Source: Cytobacillus oceanisediminis | GTDB taxonomy: Bacteria > Bacillota > Bacilli > Bacillales > Cytobacillaceae | Length of the DNA stretch: 64,000 nt | Assembly (NCBI RefSeq): GCF_004366035.1 | Contig: NZ_SOEE01000002.1 | Location: 620,001 to 684,000 of the forward strand | Reading direction: 5' to 3' | Part shown: positions 42,191 through 50,008 of the stretch, in pieces | Numbering within the stretch: position 1 is the first letter of the stretch | How the letters are laid out: each line of letters begins with the position of its first letter | Translations under genes and position numbers: made by a program | The notes under the pieces: model-generated | The model's input: the letters and a program-made list of their open reading frames with translations, nothing else | What the model was told of the DNA's origin: nothing | The model's database searches: none

Positions 42191-42513
42191 ATTATTCAAA
42201 GATATGTCTATCAATTATGTACTATAAGTACAGTCTCCCTCGAAAAGAAAGAGCATGCAGAAATCCCATCAGCTGAACTTTCTTGTTCACTGATTAATAT
42301 TGTTTTTTCACCCTATTGTTTGGAGCGAAAATCTATCGATCCCTGAAAATGATTTCGCTCGTGAGGTGCTCAATTGTGTGAAGCTTTTCCATTGCTCTGA
42401 GTGCGGGTTAATAGGTGAATATCAGGCCCAAAGCGACGGGGAACGCCGGACCGTTCCTCTATAGCTTGAAGCCTGGAGAGTAATTAACAGTAAATATAAC
42501 AAACTATAAAAAA
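42191..42513. other. 323-base intergenic region with structured, more GC-rich segment
   Basis: No gene is evident. GAGCGAAA/TTTCGCTC (about 42323-42360), CAGGC/GCCTG (42423-42475) and a nested GGAACG/CGTTCC can form stems, and the 42400-42475 part is richer in G+C than the flanks. Short frames on the minus strand exist but have no ribosome site. A structured RNA or a dispersed intergenic repeat are the two readings. Confidence 0.45.
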
Positions 42514-42544
42514 AAGAATCCCAGATTCAAATACTGGGATTCTT
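42514..42544 (-). terminator. Terminator of the tartrate-dehydrogenase operon
   Basis: AAGAATCCCAG and CTGGGATTCTT are a perfect 11-bp stem with a 9-base loop. The minus-strand tail is TTTTTTTATAG. Confidence 0.9.
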
Positions 42545-42562
42545 CTATTACAATAATAAGAG

Positions 42563-43633
42563 TTAAACTGAAACCGCCTGTTTAAGCCGTCTGCATATCT
42601 CGTCTCCAACCTCTTCTGTTGAAGAAGTTCCTCCAATATCAGGAGTCTTTATACCATCATTTGTAACGTCCTCTATTATATCGAGAAGCTTACTGCCCAA
42701 TTCCTCTTCACCAAAGTGGTCCAGCATCATTTTGGCAGTCCAAATTTGTCCAATTGGGTTAGCAATTCCTTTTCCTACTATATCAGGTGCGGAGCCATGG
42801 ACCGGCTCAAACATGGATGGATACTTTCCGTTAAGGTTGATATTAGCTGCAGGAGCAATTCCAATACTCCCCATAATTGCACCTCCAATATCGGTTAATA
42901 TGTCCCCAAATAGGTTGCTGGCTACAATGACATCAAATATTTGTGGACGAGTTACAAAAAATGCAGCAAGTGCATCAATATGATATGAAGCAGTCTGTAC
43001 ATCCTGATACTCTTCCTTGACTTCGTTAAATACTTCATCCCAGAAAGGCATAGAATGAAAAATCCCATTAGACTTTGTAGCTGATGTCACATGGCCTCTT
43101 CTTTTCTTTGCTAATTCGAAGGCATAGTGCATCGCTCTTTCTGTTCCCTTTTTTGTAAAAATAGCATTCTGGATGGCCAGTTCATCATCACCTTTATGAA
43201 TTCTCCCGCCTACCTCACTATACTCTCCCTCACTGTTTTCCCGGACTACAATTAAATCAAAATCTTTAGGGTTTACCAGCGGCGACTTTAACCCTTTAAA
43301 ATACTTTGCAGGACGAATATTAATAGATTGTTCAAATTCCCTTCTAATCTTAATTAACAGACCCCATAAGGCAATGTGGTCTTGCACTAAAGCTGGATTA
43401 CCGATGGCACCAAGAAAAATAGATTCAAAGTTTTTTAATATTTTTAATCCATCATCAGGCATCATCTTTCCGTGTTCCACATAATAATCACTGCTCCAAG
43501 GAAAAGATTGAAAATCAAATTTTATTCCACCGTGAACTTCTGCAACTGTTTCTAATACCTTTAAAGATACAGGTACTACTTCTTTTCCAATTCCATCCCC
43601 CGGTATTACTGCAACTTCAAATTTTTTCATCAT
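42563..43633 (-). CDS. Tartrate/D-malate dehydrogenase (isopropylmalate dehydrogenase family)
   Basis: A 356-aa beta-decarboxylating dehydrogenase. VAVIPGDGIGKEVVPVSLKVL is the N-terminus, FEQSINIRPAKYFKGL and YHIDALAAFFVTRP with SNLFGDILTDIGGAIMGSIG match the TtuC/DmlA branch rather than LeuB or Icd, which would carry different substrate-loop residues. Such enzymes oxidise D-malate to pyruvate and CO2, and tartrate to oxaloglycolate or D-glycerate. AAGGGAG lies just upstream of GTG-ATG-ATG codons; I chose ATG 43633. It overlaps the stop of the tartrate dehydratase/fumarase-like beta gene. The operon order is GntR, alpha, beta, dehydrogenase. Confidence 0.9.
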   Translation of the reverse strand: MMKKFEVAVIPGDGIGKEVVPVSLKVLETVAEVHGGIKFDFQSFPWSSDYYVEHGKMMPDDGLKILKNFESIFLGAIGNPALVQDHIALWGLLIKIRREFEQSINIRPAKYFKGLKSPLVNPKDFDLIVVRENSEGEYSEVGGRIHKGDDELAIQNAIFTKKGTERAMHYAFELAKKRRGHVTSATKSNGIFHSMPFWDEVFNEVKEEYQDVQTASYHIDALAAFFVTRPQIFDVIVASNLFGDILTDIGGAIMGSIGIAPAANINLNGKYPSMFEPVHGSAPDIVGKGIANPIGQIWTAKMMLDHFGEEELGSKLLDIIEDVTNDGIKTPDIGGTSSTEEVGDEICRRLKQAVSV

Positions 43634-44214
43634 CACACAGCTCCCTTATTTGTTTTTTGATTGAAATTTTCATATTTTGCAATCTCCTGTTGGTATAAAT
43701 CGTCACCGTTTGAATCATAAGCTACAAGCAAAGGAAAATCCTGGACTTCTAATCTTCTTATCGCTTCTGGTCCTAAGTCTTCATATGCAACCACCTGGAC
43801 AGCTTTCACTCTCCTGCTTAGAATGGTTGACAATCCACCAATGGCAGCAAAAGAAACTGCGCCATGTTTCTTGCAGGCATCCTTCACCATATCTCTCCTT
43901 GGCCCTTTGCCAATCGTTCCAACAACGCCATACTCGTACATTGCGGGTGCGTATGGATCCATCCTAAATGCAGTAGTCGGTGCCACCGGTCCTATTACCT
44001 GACCAGGCTTTGGAGGACATGGACCTGCATAAAAGATGACTTCCCCCTTTAGTTCCACTGGCAAAGGCTTATTGTTTTCAAGCAGCTCTACCATTCTTTT
44101 ATGTGCAGCGTCTCTGGCCATGAAAATCGTTCCTGTCAGCAGTACAGTATCGCCAATTTTTAATTTTTTTATATCTTCCTTGGTTATTGGTGTTTGCAGC
44201 CTGTATTCCGGCAA
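43633..44214 (-). CDS. Fumarase/L-tartrate dehydratase family, beta subunit
   Basis: A 193-aa paralogue of the beta subunit at 23380. GTIFMARDAAHKRM, IFYAGPCPPKPGQVIGPVAPTTAFRMD and the TIGKGPRR segment are conserved. TTG start with GGGAGGG. It follows the alpha subunit by 36 bases, in a gap carrying a 14-base tandem duplication. Association with a TtuC-type dehydrogenase and its own GntR regulator favours tartrate (to oxaloacetate) or another hydroxy-dicarboxylate, whereas the copy at 23380 sits with succinate dehydrogenase. Distinguishing fumarase, mesaconase and tartrate dehydratase by sequence alone is not safe. Confidence 0.88.
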   Translation of the reverse strand: MPEYRLQTPITKEDIKKLKIGDTVLLTGTIFMARDAAHKRMVELLENNKPLPVELKGEVIFYAGPCPPKPGQVIGPVAPTTAFRMDPYAPAMYEYGVVGTIGKGPRRDMVKDACKKHGAVSFAAIGGLSTILSRRVKAVQVVAYEDLGPEAIRRLEVQDFPLLVAYDSNGDDLYQQEIAKYENFNQKTNKGAV

Positions 44215-44235
44215 TCGAATCCCTCCCAGCTTTCA

Positions 44236-44263
44236 TTCAAATAACGATAGTTAAATAACGATA
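44236..44263. repeat. 14-base tandem duplication at the alpha subunit end
   Basis: AAATAACGATAGTT occurs twice in tandem, spanning the stop codon of the alpha gene and the short gap before the beta gene. It looks like a recent slip duplication without effect on either protein. Confidence 0.6.
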
Positions 44264-45093
44264 GTTTTCTTTCTTGCAGCATGGCACTGAATATTAACTG
44301 CCACAGGCAAGGCTGTAATATGGCATGCGAATGTTTCGATAGGCACCCATAATGCTGTGCTCGTCCCGCCAAGTCCCTGAGGTCCAATCCCTGTATCATT
44401 AATGGCTTCCAGTAATTCCTTTTCAAGCTCTGCAATATGAGGGTCAGGGTGGTGGACACCAATTTCTCTTAATACAGCATGTTTCGCAAGAGATGTTACT
44501 TTATCAAAACTGCCGCCAATCCCCACACCTACCACAACGGGCGGGCATGCCTTCCCTCCAGCATCTTTGATTGTCTGAAGGACAAAATTCTTAACACCTT
44601 CGACACCTTCTCCTGGAAGCAGAAATTTCATGGCGCTCATATTCTCACTGCCGCCGCCCTTTGGCAGGACAGTAATCTTAATTTGATCCCCCGGCACAAT
44701 TTCCGTATGTACGACTGCTGGGGTATTATCTCCTGTGTTTACACGAAGCAAAGGATCTCCTACAACAGATTTGCGTAAATATCCTTCTTTGTATCCAGTC
44801 CGAACCCCCTCTTGAATGCAATCTAAATAATTTCCGCCTATAATATGCACATCTTGCCCGATTTCAACAAAAACAACAGCCATTCCTGTATCATGACAAT
44901 ATGGCATATGGTTAGTTTTAGCTTCTTCTGCATTCTCCATCAGCTGCTGAAGAATGGACTTGCCAATAGGTGAAGCCTCTGTTTTTTCAGCTCGTTTAAA
45001 CCCTGCTAAAACATCATCGGGCAAATAGTAGCATGCTTCCCAGCAAAGCTTAGCAACACTTTCAGTTAAAATCTCAGCATCTACAATCCTCAT
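44251..45093 (-). CDS. Fumarase/L-tartrate dehydratase family, alpha subunit
   Basis: A 280-aa iron-sulfur hydro-lyase subunit. The cluster Cys residues are in MPYCHDTGMA, KACPPVVVGVGIGG and IQCHAARKKT, equivalent to the copy at 23955. It shares the PKGGGSENMSAMKFL and DTGIGPQGLGGTSTALW segments of the family. It starts in a 4-base overlap with the GntR gene upstream, so regulator and enzyme are translated together. With the beta subunit it dehydrates or hydrates a C4-C5 dicarboxylate; L-tartrate is the favoured inference because of the TtuC-like gene downstream. Confidence 0.88.
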   Translation of the reverse strand: MRIVDAEILTESVAKLCWEACYYLPDDVLAGFKRAEKTEASPIGKSILQQLMENAEEAKTNHMPYCHDTGMAVVFVEIGQDVHIIGGNYLDCIQEGVRTGYKEGYLRKSVVGDPLLRVNTGDNTPAVVHTEIVPGDQIKITVLPKGGGSENMSAMKFLLPGEGVEGVKNFVLQTIKDAGGKACPPVVVGVGIGGSFDKVTSLAKHAVLREIGVHHPDPHIAELEKELLEAINDTGIGPQGLGGTSTALWVPIETFACHITALPVAVNIQCHAARKKTIVI

Positions 45094-45764
45094 TTAATCT
45101 CCTCTTTTCCCTCAATAAGATGTATCAGGTTTTTTAAATCCTCCTTGGTATGTTCCATTAAACATTGTGCTGCTTTTTCTGGGTTTCTTTCACTGATCGC
45201 TTTAAAGATTTCCTTGTGTCCTTTTAAGATGATTGCTCCTCTCTCTTCACCCTCAATATTTAAAAGCCTGTAATAATAAATTAATGACTGAAGTTCATCC
45301 ACTAGTTTTTTTAACCTTTTATTATCACTTATTAAAATGATTTTCTCATGAAACTTTGTGTTCCATTTTACGATTTCTTCCTTGCCATTTTTTTCGATTG
45401 CCGCTTCTGTTCCAGCTATAATACTTCCCAGTTCTGCTATTTCCGCCACTGTTGCCCGCTCTGCTGCCAGAGCCACAGCAGCCGATTCCAGTGCAATCCT
45501 GCAGCCATAGATATCTTTAACATCTTTCAACGTTGGCTTGTATACGGTGATTTGAGATTTTTCATTCATACTCAGAAGGCCTTCGTTAATTAAAGTACGG
45601 ATGGCTTCTCTAACAGGGCTGCGGCTGATAGAGAATTGCTTGGCAAGCTGTGCTTCAAATAATCGGTCACCTGGTTTATATTCTCCTTGCCAAATTCGCT
45701 CTTTAATTTCATGCTGAATTTGCAGATAAAACGGAAGTGCCTTTTCAAGAGGTTTCTGGGTCAC
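45090..45764 (-). CDS. GntR-family (FCD) regulator, third copy
   Basis: A 224-aa regulator with winged helix RLFEAQLAKQFSISRSPVREAIRTLINEGLL and an FCD domain containing IVKWNTKFHEKIILISDNKRLKKLV. Its recognition helix (ISRSPVREA) differs from the other two (VSRMPVREA), and its promoter lacks the GGATAC palindrome, carrying TGTCG-N5-CGACA instead. It probably controls only its own operon with the hydro-lyase and dehydrogenase. GTG start with AAGGAG. Confidence 0.92.
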   Translation of the reverse strand: MTQKPLEKALPFYLQIQHEIKERIWQGEYKPGDRLFEAQLAKQFSISRSPVREAIRTLINEGLLSMNEKSQITVYKPTLKDVKDIYGCRIALESAAVALAAERATVAEIAELGSIIAGTEAAIEKNGKEEIVKWNTKFHEKIILISDNKRLKKLVDELQSLIYYYRLLNIEGEERGAIILKGHKEIFKAISERNPEKAAQCLMEHTKEDLKNLIHLIEGKEEIK

Positions 45765-45786
45765 AACTGCACTCCTTCCACTATCC

Positions 45787-45801
45787 TGTCGGCTGTCGAC
45801 A
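45787..45801. promoter_or_regulatory. TGTCG-N5-CGACA palindrome upstream of third GntR gene
   Basis: A perfect 5-bp inverted repeat 23 bases before the GTG start. It is a likely autoregulatory operator, different in sequence from the other GntR sites in the window. Confidence 0.5.
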
Positions 45802-45852
45802 CCTTAAATTTTATAATAGTTATAATTATCCGAAAATTGAATAATGAAATAA

Positions 45853-45892
45853 TGAAACACCATTCCTTTAGACTTATTAGAATGGTGTTTCA
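45853..45892 (-). terminator. Terminator of the thioesterase/CMD operon
   Basis: TGAAACACCATTC and GAATGGTGTTTCA are a perfect 13-bp inverted repeat with a 14-base loop, followed on the minus strand by a U-rich TTATTTCATTATTC stretch. It lies 28 bases after the CMD-family stop. Confidence 0.75.
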
Positions 45893-45920
45893 TAACTGGA
45901 AGTAATGATAAGTCAGACTA

Positions 45921-46301
45921 TTATTCTTCTATTCCCATTTCCTTAAAAATTTCTTGGGCAGTTTTAAAGCTATCCAATGATGCAGGTACACCGCAATAAA
46001 TGGCAGTCTGTAAAAAGATTTCCTGAATTTCTTCCTTTGTCACTCCATTATTTATTGCACCGCGCAGATGAAGCTTTAATTCATGCGGTCGGTTTAATGC
46101 AGTAAGCATAGCTAAATTAATCATACTTCTCGTCTTTTTAGGAAGTCCTTCTCTTGTCCAAATTTCTCCCCAGCAATATTCCGTAACTAATTCCTGAAGA
46201 GGCTTGGTAAAACTGGTAGCGTTTTTAATGGAATTATCAACATATTCAGGCCCTAAAACTTCACGCCTTACTTGTAATCCGTCATCAAATTTTACACTCA
46301 T
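45921..46301 (-). CDS. Carboxymuconolactone decarboxylase (CMD) family protein
   Basis: A 126-aa all-alpha protein with the CMD family pattern: RREVLGPEYVDNSIKN at the start, YCWGEIWTREGLPKKTRSMINLAMLTALNRP in the middle and GVTKEEIQEIFLQTAIYCGVPASLDSF near the end. It lacks the CxxC of AhpD, so peroxidase activity is unlikely. It overlaps the PaaI thioesterase gene by 4 bases. True carboxymuconolactone decarboxylase acts in aromatic degradation, but no other such gene is here, so its role in organic acid catabolism is unknown. Confidence 0.88.
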   Translation of the reverse strand: MSVKFDDGLQVRREVLGPEYVDNSIKNATSFTKPLQELVTEYCWGEIWTREGLPKKTRSMINLAMLTALNRPHELKLHLRGAINNGVTKEEIQEIFLQTAIYCGVPASLDSFKTAQEIFKEMGIEE

Positions 46302-46774
46302 TTTAAATCCCCCTCCTTATGTTTTAAAAAAAATGTTCCCAATGCGATTGCCACTGCCTGCCCTTTTTCATCCAGAATTTTGCACTCAGAAACAACAGTA
46401 CTTCGGCCAAGATGAACTATTTCAGGTTTGGCATACAACTTTTTTCCTTTGCCAGGCTTGATATAATTCATTTTCAATTCCAAGGTGTAGACTTGGGAAT
46501 CTAGTGGTATCTGGTTCATTATGTGGAATCCTATAGATACATCTGCCAATGTATAGAGAGCTCCCCCTTGGGCAACATCATATGTATTGGCATTCTGCAT
46601 GCCCAATTCCATGCTCATTTCTCCATTTTCTTCAAAACCAATCCCTAAAAGCCTCCCTGTATAATGCAGTTCCTTTTTTGACCCTTTAAGTGCCGTTATA
46701 ACGTGGAAGACCTGATTTAATTCTTCGCTTGAAAAATTCTCAATTTTTTTTAAAATATCATTGGCAGCTGTCAT
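46298..46774 (-). CDS. PaaI-type hotdog-fold thioesterase
   Basis: A 158-aa hotdog protein. YDVAQGGALYTLADVSIGFHIMN carries the conserved G-G-x-hydrophobic-Asp pattern of the PaaI group, followed by VYTLELKMNYIKPGKGKKLYA and GQAVAIALGTFFLK. Such enzymes hydrolyse acyl-CoAs and often rescue CoA from dead-end esters. In a CoA-dependent dicarboxylate pathway it would release trapped CoA. Its promoter has the same operator-over-minus-10 design as the GntR gene at 32819, which ties it to that regulon. Confidence 0.88.
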   Translation of the reverse strand: MTAANDILKKIENFSSEELNQVFHVITALKGSKKELHYTGRLLGIGFEENGEMSMELGMQNANTYDVAQGGALYTLADVSIGFHIMNQIPLDSQVYTLELKMNYIKPGKGKKLYAKPEIVHLGRSTVVSECKILDEKGQAVAIALGTFFLKHKEGDLK

Positions 46775-46824
46775 ATTTATATTCCCAAACCTCCTTTTTT
46801 AAGATAAATTCAGCTATCTAATAT

Positions 46825-46862
46825 TAGGATACTGGATCCAACAAGAAACGTCTACACTTTTC
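46825..46862 (-). promoter_or_regulatory. Promoter with GGATAC-N-GGATCC operator (thioesterase operon)
   Basis: On the minus strand TAGACG, 17 bases, then TATCCT. GGATACTGGATCC (46827-46839) covers the -10. The upstream GTCTACACTTTTCTGA is shared exactly with the promoter at 33541-33556. Confidence 0.75.
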
Positions 46863-46991
46863 TGAATTTTTTAAATTTAAAAATAGTAAAGATGTTTCAT
46901 TGTTATATATCTTAATTCAAACTCAATCCCTACTTGACTAATCGGATAAATATGAATTAAAATAAAACTAACAAAAGGGAGGGTTCATTAC

Positions 46992-47174
46992 ATGCCATTA
47001 AACAGAGAAACATTAATCAGCAAATTATTATCTCTATCTAAATTCAAGCATAATCATAGCTTGTTTAATTTAAGTGATCGAAAGCTGGAAGCTCTGTATC
47101 TGGATCATATTCTTTTTTCACCTCACCCTCACAGCGGACATCAATCAATCAAATTAGTTGGAAAAAATAGATAA
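46992..47174 (+). CDS. Small Fur-regulated-basic-protein (FbpA)-like protein
   Basis: A 60-aa protein starting NRETLISKLLSLSKFKHNHS with a later LFNLSDRKLEALYLDHI helix. The pattern (R-x-x-LI-x-KLL ... LF-x-L-S-x-x-x-LE-x-x-Y) resembles the FbpA family of Bacillus. AAAGGGAGGG lies upstream of the ATG, TTGACT-N18-TAAAAT makes a reasonable sigma-A promoter at about 46933-46962, and a terminator follows. Fur boxes are not evident, so the iron link is not supported here. Confidence 0.6.
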   Translation: MPLNRETLISKLLSLSKFKHNHSLFNLSDRKLEALYLDHILFSPHPHSGHQSIKLVGKNR

Positions 47175-47178
47175 TAAG

Positions 47179-47217
47179 AAAGCCTGCTAGTGCTCAGAAT
47201 GCATTGCAGGCTTTTTC
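47179..47217 (+). terminator. Terminator after the small basic protein
   Basis: AAAGCCTGC and GCAGGCTTT pair across an 18-base loop, followed by TTT. Confidence 0.8.
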
Positions 47218-47233
47218 ATTTATAACTATAAAA

Positions 47234-47261
47234 AAAGAGGGAATCTTATGATTCCCCCTCT
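47234..47261 (-). terminator. Terminator of the MFS gene
   Basis: GAGGGAATC and GATTCCCCCTC pair with a small bulge, with TTTTTTT after the stem on the minus strand. Confidence 0.8.
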
Positions 47262-47266
47262 GCTAA

Positions 47267-48808
47267 CTAACTGTTTGCCAATTTAGGCGCCATATTCTCC
47301 TGCTTTGGCTCTTCAACGGAGTCTTCCATTGGTGTTGCACGTTTAATGAAGAAGGCCAGAACCAGTGCAGCTGCAGCGATAAAGGTTGCGACGAAGAAAG
47401 CATCGTTGATTCCCTCAAGCATGGCTTTCATTAAAACTTGCTGCTGCATTTCCGCCACAGCGGCTTCGGTCATCTGGCCGCCATTAGCCATAGCCCCGCC
47501 TTTCATCGCTTCTTTCGCTATTTCCGCAGCATGTGTTTCCGTTCTTGTTGACATTACTGTTACCAATAAGGCTGTACCAATGGCTCCTGCCACCTGGTTC
47601 AGCGTGTTGTTCATTGCTGTTCCATGAGGATAAAGTCTTCTTGGCAGCTGGTTCAAGCCATTCGTAGAAACTGGCATCATGACCATAGACATCCCGAACA
47701 TTCTGATTGAGTTCAGAATAATCAGCTGTGTATAAGTTGTTTCCAGAGTCAGCCTGCTGAATACATAAGTAGTTCCCACTGTAATGGCTAACCCAATGAT
47801 CGCCAGTATCCGACCGCCGATTTTATCGAACAGCTTTCCGGTTAATGGCGACATCACGGCCATAACAATGGCACCTGGAAGCATCATCAATCCTGCATCC
47901 AGCGGTGAAATTCCCCTTAATGTCTGAACATAAATCGGAATCAGAATCATCCCGGAGAACAGCGCCATATTTACCGTCATGCTGATGGCTGATGACAAGG
48001 CAAACATCGGGTACTTATATACGCCAAAGTTGAGCATTGGACGATCAGATTTCGATTGTTTTAGGATAAACCATACTAAACTGATGACACCTACAGCAAT
48101 TGTCAAATACACATGAGGGCTATCCCAGCCTTTGTTCCCTGCAGAACTGAATCCATAAAGTATTCCGCCAAACCCTACACTTGATAGAATTAGGGAAAAC
48201 AGATCCAGACGAATATTCACCTTTTCCTTTTTGTCTTTCAGCATGACGGCGCCAAGCACTAGTATGACACCGGCAATCGGTGAAAGGAAGTGGAATAGCA
48301 TTCTCCAATCATAATGTTCAATAATCCAACCGGAAAGAGTTGGCCCAATAGCAGGGGCAAACATTAAGATCAGGCCAAATACACCCATGGCTGCTCCGCG
48401 TTTTTCCACCGGGAAACTGATCAGCATAACATTCATTAATAAAGGCATCATGATAGCCGATCCTGATGCCTGCAGCATTCTGCCTGCCAGCAACACCGGG
48501 AATGCATGAGCAACACCCGCTACAAGAGTACCAATTGTAAATAGCCCCATTGCCACAATAAATAACCTGCGGACTGTATATTTTTCAATTAAAAAGGCAG
48601 TAGCCGGGATCAAAATACCATTTACCAGCATAAAGCCAGTAGTCAGCCACTGCACGGTTGCCGCTTCAATTTCTAAATCTGCCATAATAGATGGCAAGGC
48701 AATATTTAATAATGTATTATTCAAAAAGGCGATAAATGCCCCAATCATCAAAACAGCCAGAATCCCATAGGGCGGTCGGTCTGTTTTATTATTTATTGCT
48801 TGTTCCAT
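47267..48808 (-). CDS. DHA2-type MFS multidrug efflux transporter (EmrB/QacA family)
   Basis: A 513-aa protein with 14 predicted helices. FIAFLNNTLLNIALPSIMADL is the motif D1 region in TM1, and WLTTGFMLVNGILIPATAFL plus LAGRMLQASGSAIMMPLLMNV (motif A/B area) are typical of the drug/H+ antiporter-2 group. A long central loop and a Gln/Glu-rich C-terminal tail are visible. AGGAGG precedes the ATG. It is divergent from a TetR-type regulator, the common arrangement for inducible drug pumps. Substrates unknown. Confidence 0.93.
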   Translation of the reverse strand: MEQAINNKTDRPPYGILAVLMIGAFIAFLNNTLLNIALPSIMADLEIEAATVQWLTTGFMLVNGILIPATAFLIEKYTVRRLFIVAMGLFTIGTLVAGVAHAFPVLLAGRMLQASGSAIMMPLLMNVMLISFPVEKRGAAMGVFGLILMFAPAIGPTLSGWIIEHYDWRMLFHFLSPIAGVILVLGAVMLKDKKEKVNIRLDLFSLILSSVGFGGILYGFSSAGNKGWDSPHVYLTIAVGVISLVWFILKQSKSDRPMLNFGVYKYPMFALSSAISMTVNMALFSGMILIPIYVQTLRGISPLDAGLMMLPGAIVMAVMSPLTGKLFDKIGGRILAIIGLAITVGTTYVFSRLTLETTYTQLIILNSIRMFGMSMVMMPVSTNGLNQLPRRLYPHGTAMNNTLNQVAGAIGTALLVTVMSTRTETHAAEIAKEAMKGGAMANGGQMTEAAVAEMQQQVLMKAMLEGINDAFFVATFIAAAALVLAFFIKRATPMEDSVEEPKQENMAPKLANS

Positions 48809-48856
48809 TACATTTCCTCCTGTACTATCAGTTCATTCTTTTATACTTGCGTTACA

Positions 48857-48926
48857 CACAAACCATATAATATACCATGAGTACAATTTTTGCAACAAAA
48901 AAATCCTTGTTAAATAGAGGGTTTGT
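48857..48926. promoter_or_regulatory. MFS/TetR divergent region with CACAAACC/GGTTTGTG repeat
   Basis: An 8-bp inverted repeat, CACAAACC (48857-48864) and GGTTTGTG (48919-48926), with TACACACA copies nearby, lies between the divergent genes. It could bind the TetR-type protein, although the arms are far apart for one dimer. Confidence 0.35.
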
Positions 48927-48994
48927 GAAAAATCTTAGAATGATGTACTATTAATTTATACACACAGTTCAAATAAAATGACAGGTGATAATAA

Positions 48995-49885
48995 ATGAAT
49001 GACAGGAAACTGCAAGTAATAAAAAAAGCACATCAATTATTCCTGGATAAAGGTTTTCAAGCTACCTCCATTCAGGATATTTTAGAATACAGCGGGATCT
49101 CTAAAGGAACCTTCTATAATTATTTTTCCTCAAAAAATGAACTGCTTATGTCCATTTTTAAAACATTGCATAAAAAAATGGAAGATGAACGGAATAAGCT
49201 CCTTATTGGCCAGGACCCAAGCAGCTTAGAAGTATTCACACAGCAGATAGAATTACAAATGAATATGAATCGGACGAATAAATTGGTTGCCCTTTTTGAA
49301 GAAGTACTTGTTTCAAATGACCCTGAACTCAAGCAGTTCATTAAGGAAGGCCAGCTGAGAATGGTGGATTGGATTTTCAACCGGTTTATAGAAATTTTTG
49401 GTGAAGACAAGAAACCCTATTTGCTGGACTGCGCCGTGATGTTCCTTGGAATCCTCCATCATAACGTAAAATACTATACAAAATTCTTTGAGTTCTCTTC
49501 AAGCATTAATCCTGTGGTCCGTTATAGTGTAGAAAGAATCAGGAAGGTGGTAGAAGAGGTCAGTTCTGCCGATGAATACCTGCTGAAGCCTGAACTGATT
49601 GAAAACAGATTTAAGCAGACAGATCATAGAAATGTGCATATTCTCTGCAAATCCATTTTGACTTTAAAAAAGTCCATAAAGCAGGAAGGTCAGAACAATT
49701 GCATGGATCTACTGGACTTTATTCAGGAAGAAATGGTCCATTCGAAAAAGCCAAGAAAATTTCTCGTTGATAGCGCACTGAATACTTTGCGCAGCTGCAT
49801 TTCCTTTTTGGATGCTAATGAGTTTGACAACCTAGAAATTCTTGTTTCTGCCTGTTTTAAACAGCCTGAAGAAGAACCCGTTTAA
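48995..49885 (+). CDS. TetR/AcrR-family transcriptional regulator
   Basis: A 296-aa protein, longer than typical TetR members (about 190-220). The N-terminal helix-turn-helix AHQLFLDKGFQATSIQDILEYSGISKGTFYNYF is canonical. The long helical C-terminal part has no family name I can assign. It is divergent from the DHA2 efflux pump and likely represses it until a drug-like ligand binds. AGGTGATAATA precedes the ATG. Confidence 0.92.
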   Translation: MNDRKLQVIKKAHQLFLDKGFQATSIQDILEYSGISKGTFYNYFSSKNELLMSIFKTLHKKMEDERNKLLIGQDPSSLEVFTQQIELQMNMNRTNKLVALFEEVLVSNDPELKQFIKEGQLRMVDWIFNRFIEIFGEDKKPYLLDCAVMFLGILHHNVKYYTKFFEFSSSINPVVRYSVERIRKVVEEVSSADEYLLKPELIENRFKQTDHRNVHILCKSILTLKKSIKQEGQNNCMDLLDFIQEEMVHSKKPRKFLVDSALNTLRSCISFLDANEFDNLEILVSACFKQPEEEPV

Positions 49886-49890
49886 TTAAC

Positions 49891-49923
49891 AAGGCCTTCC
49901 TCCTTTTATAGGGAGGCTTTTTT
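49891..49923 (+). terminator. Terminator after the TetR gene
   Basis: GCCTTCCTCC and GGGAGGC can pair with one bulge, followed by TTTTTT. Confidence 0.65.
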
Positions 49924-50008
49924 CAGCTATTCCCCGTCTATTCATTCATAATCCTTCCAAAAACGGTAACACTAACACATAATGCCGAAACAAACTGGTG
50001 ATTTGTGT

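Noticed and set aside
42310..42480. Minus-strand short frames (about 35-40 codons) in the intergenic region as a gene
   Set aside because: Several frames are open equally, none has a ribosome site and stems explain the composition better.
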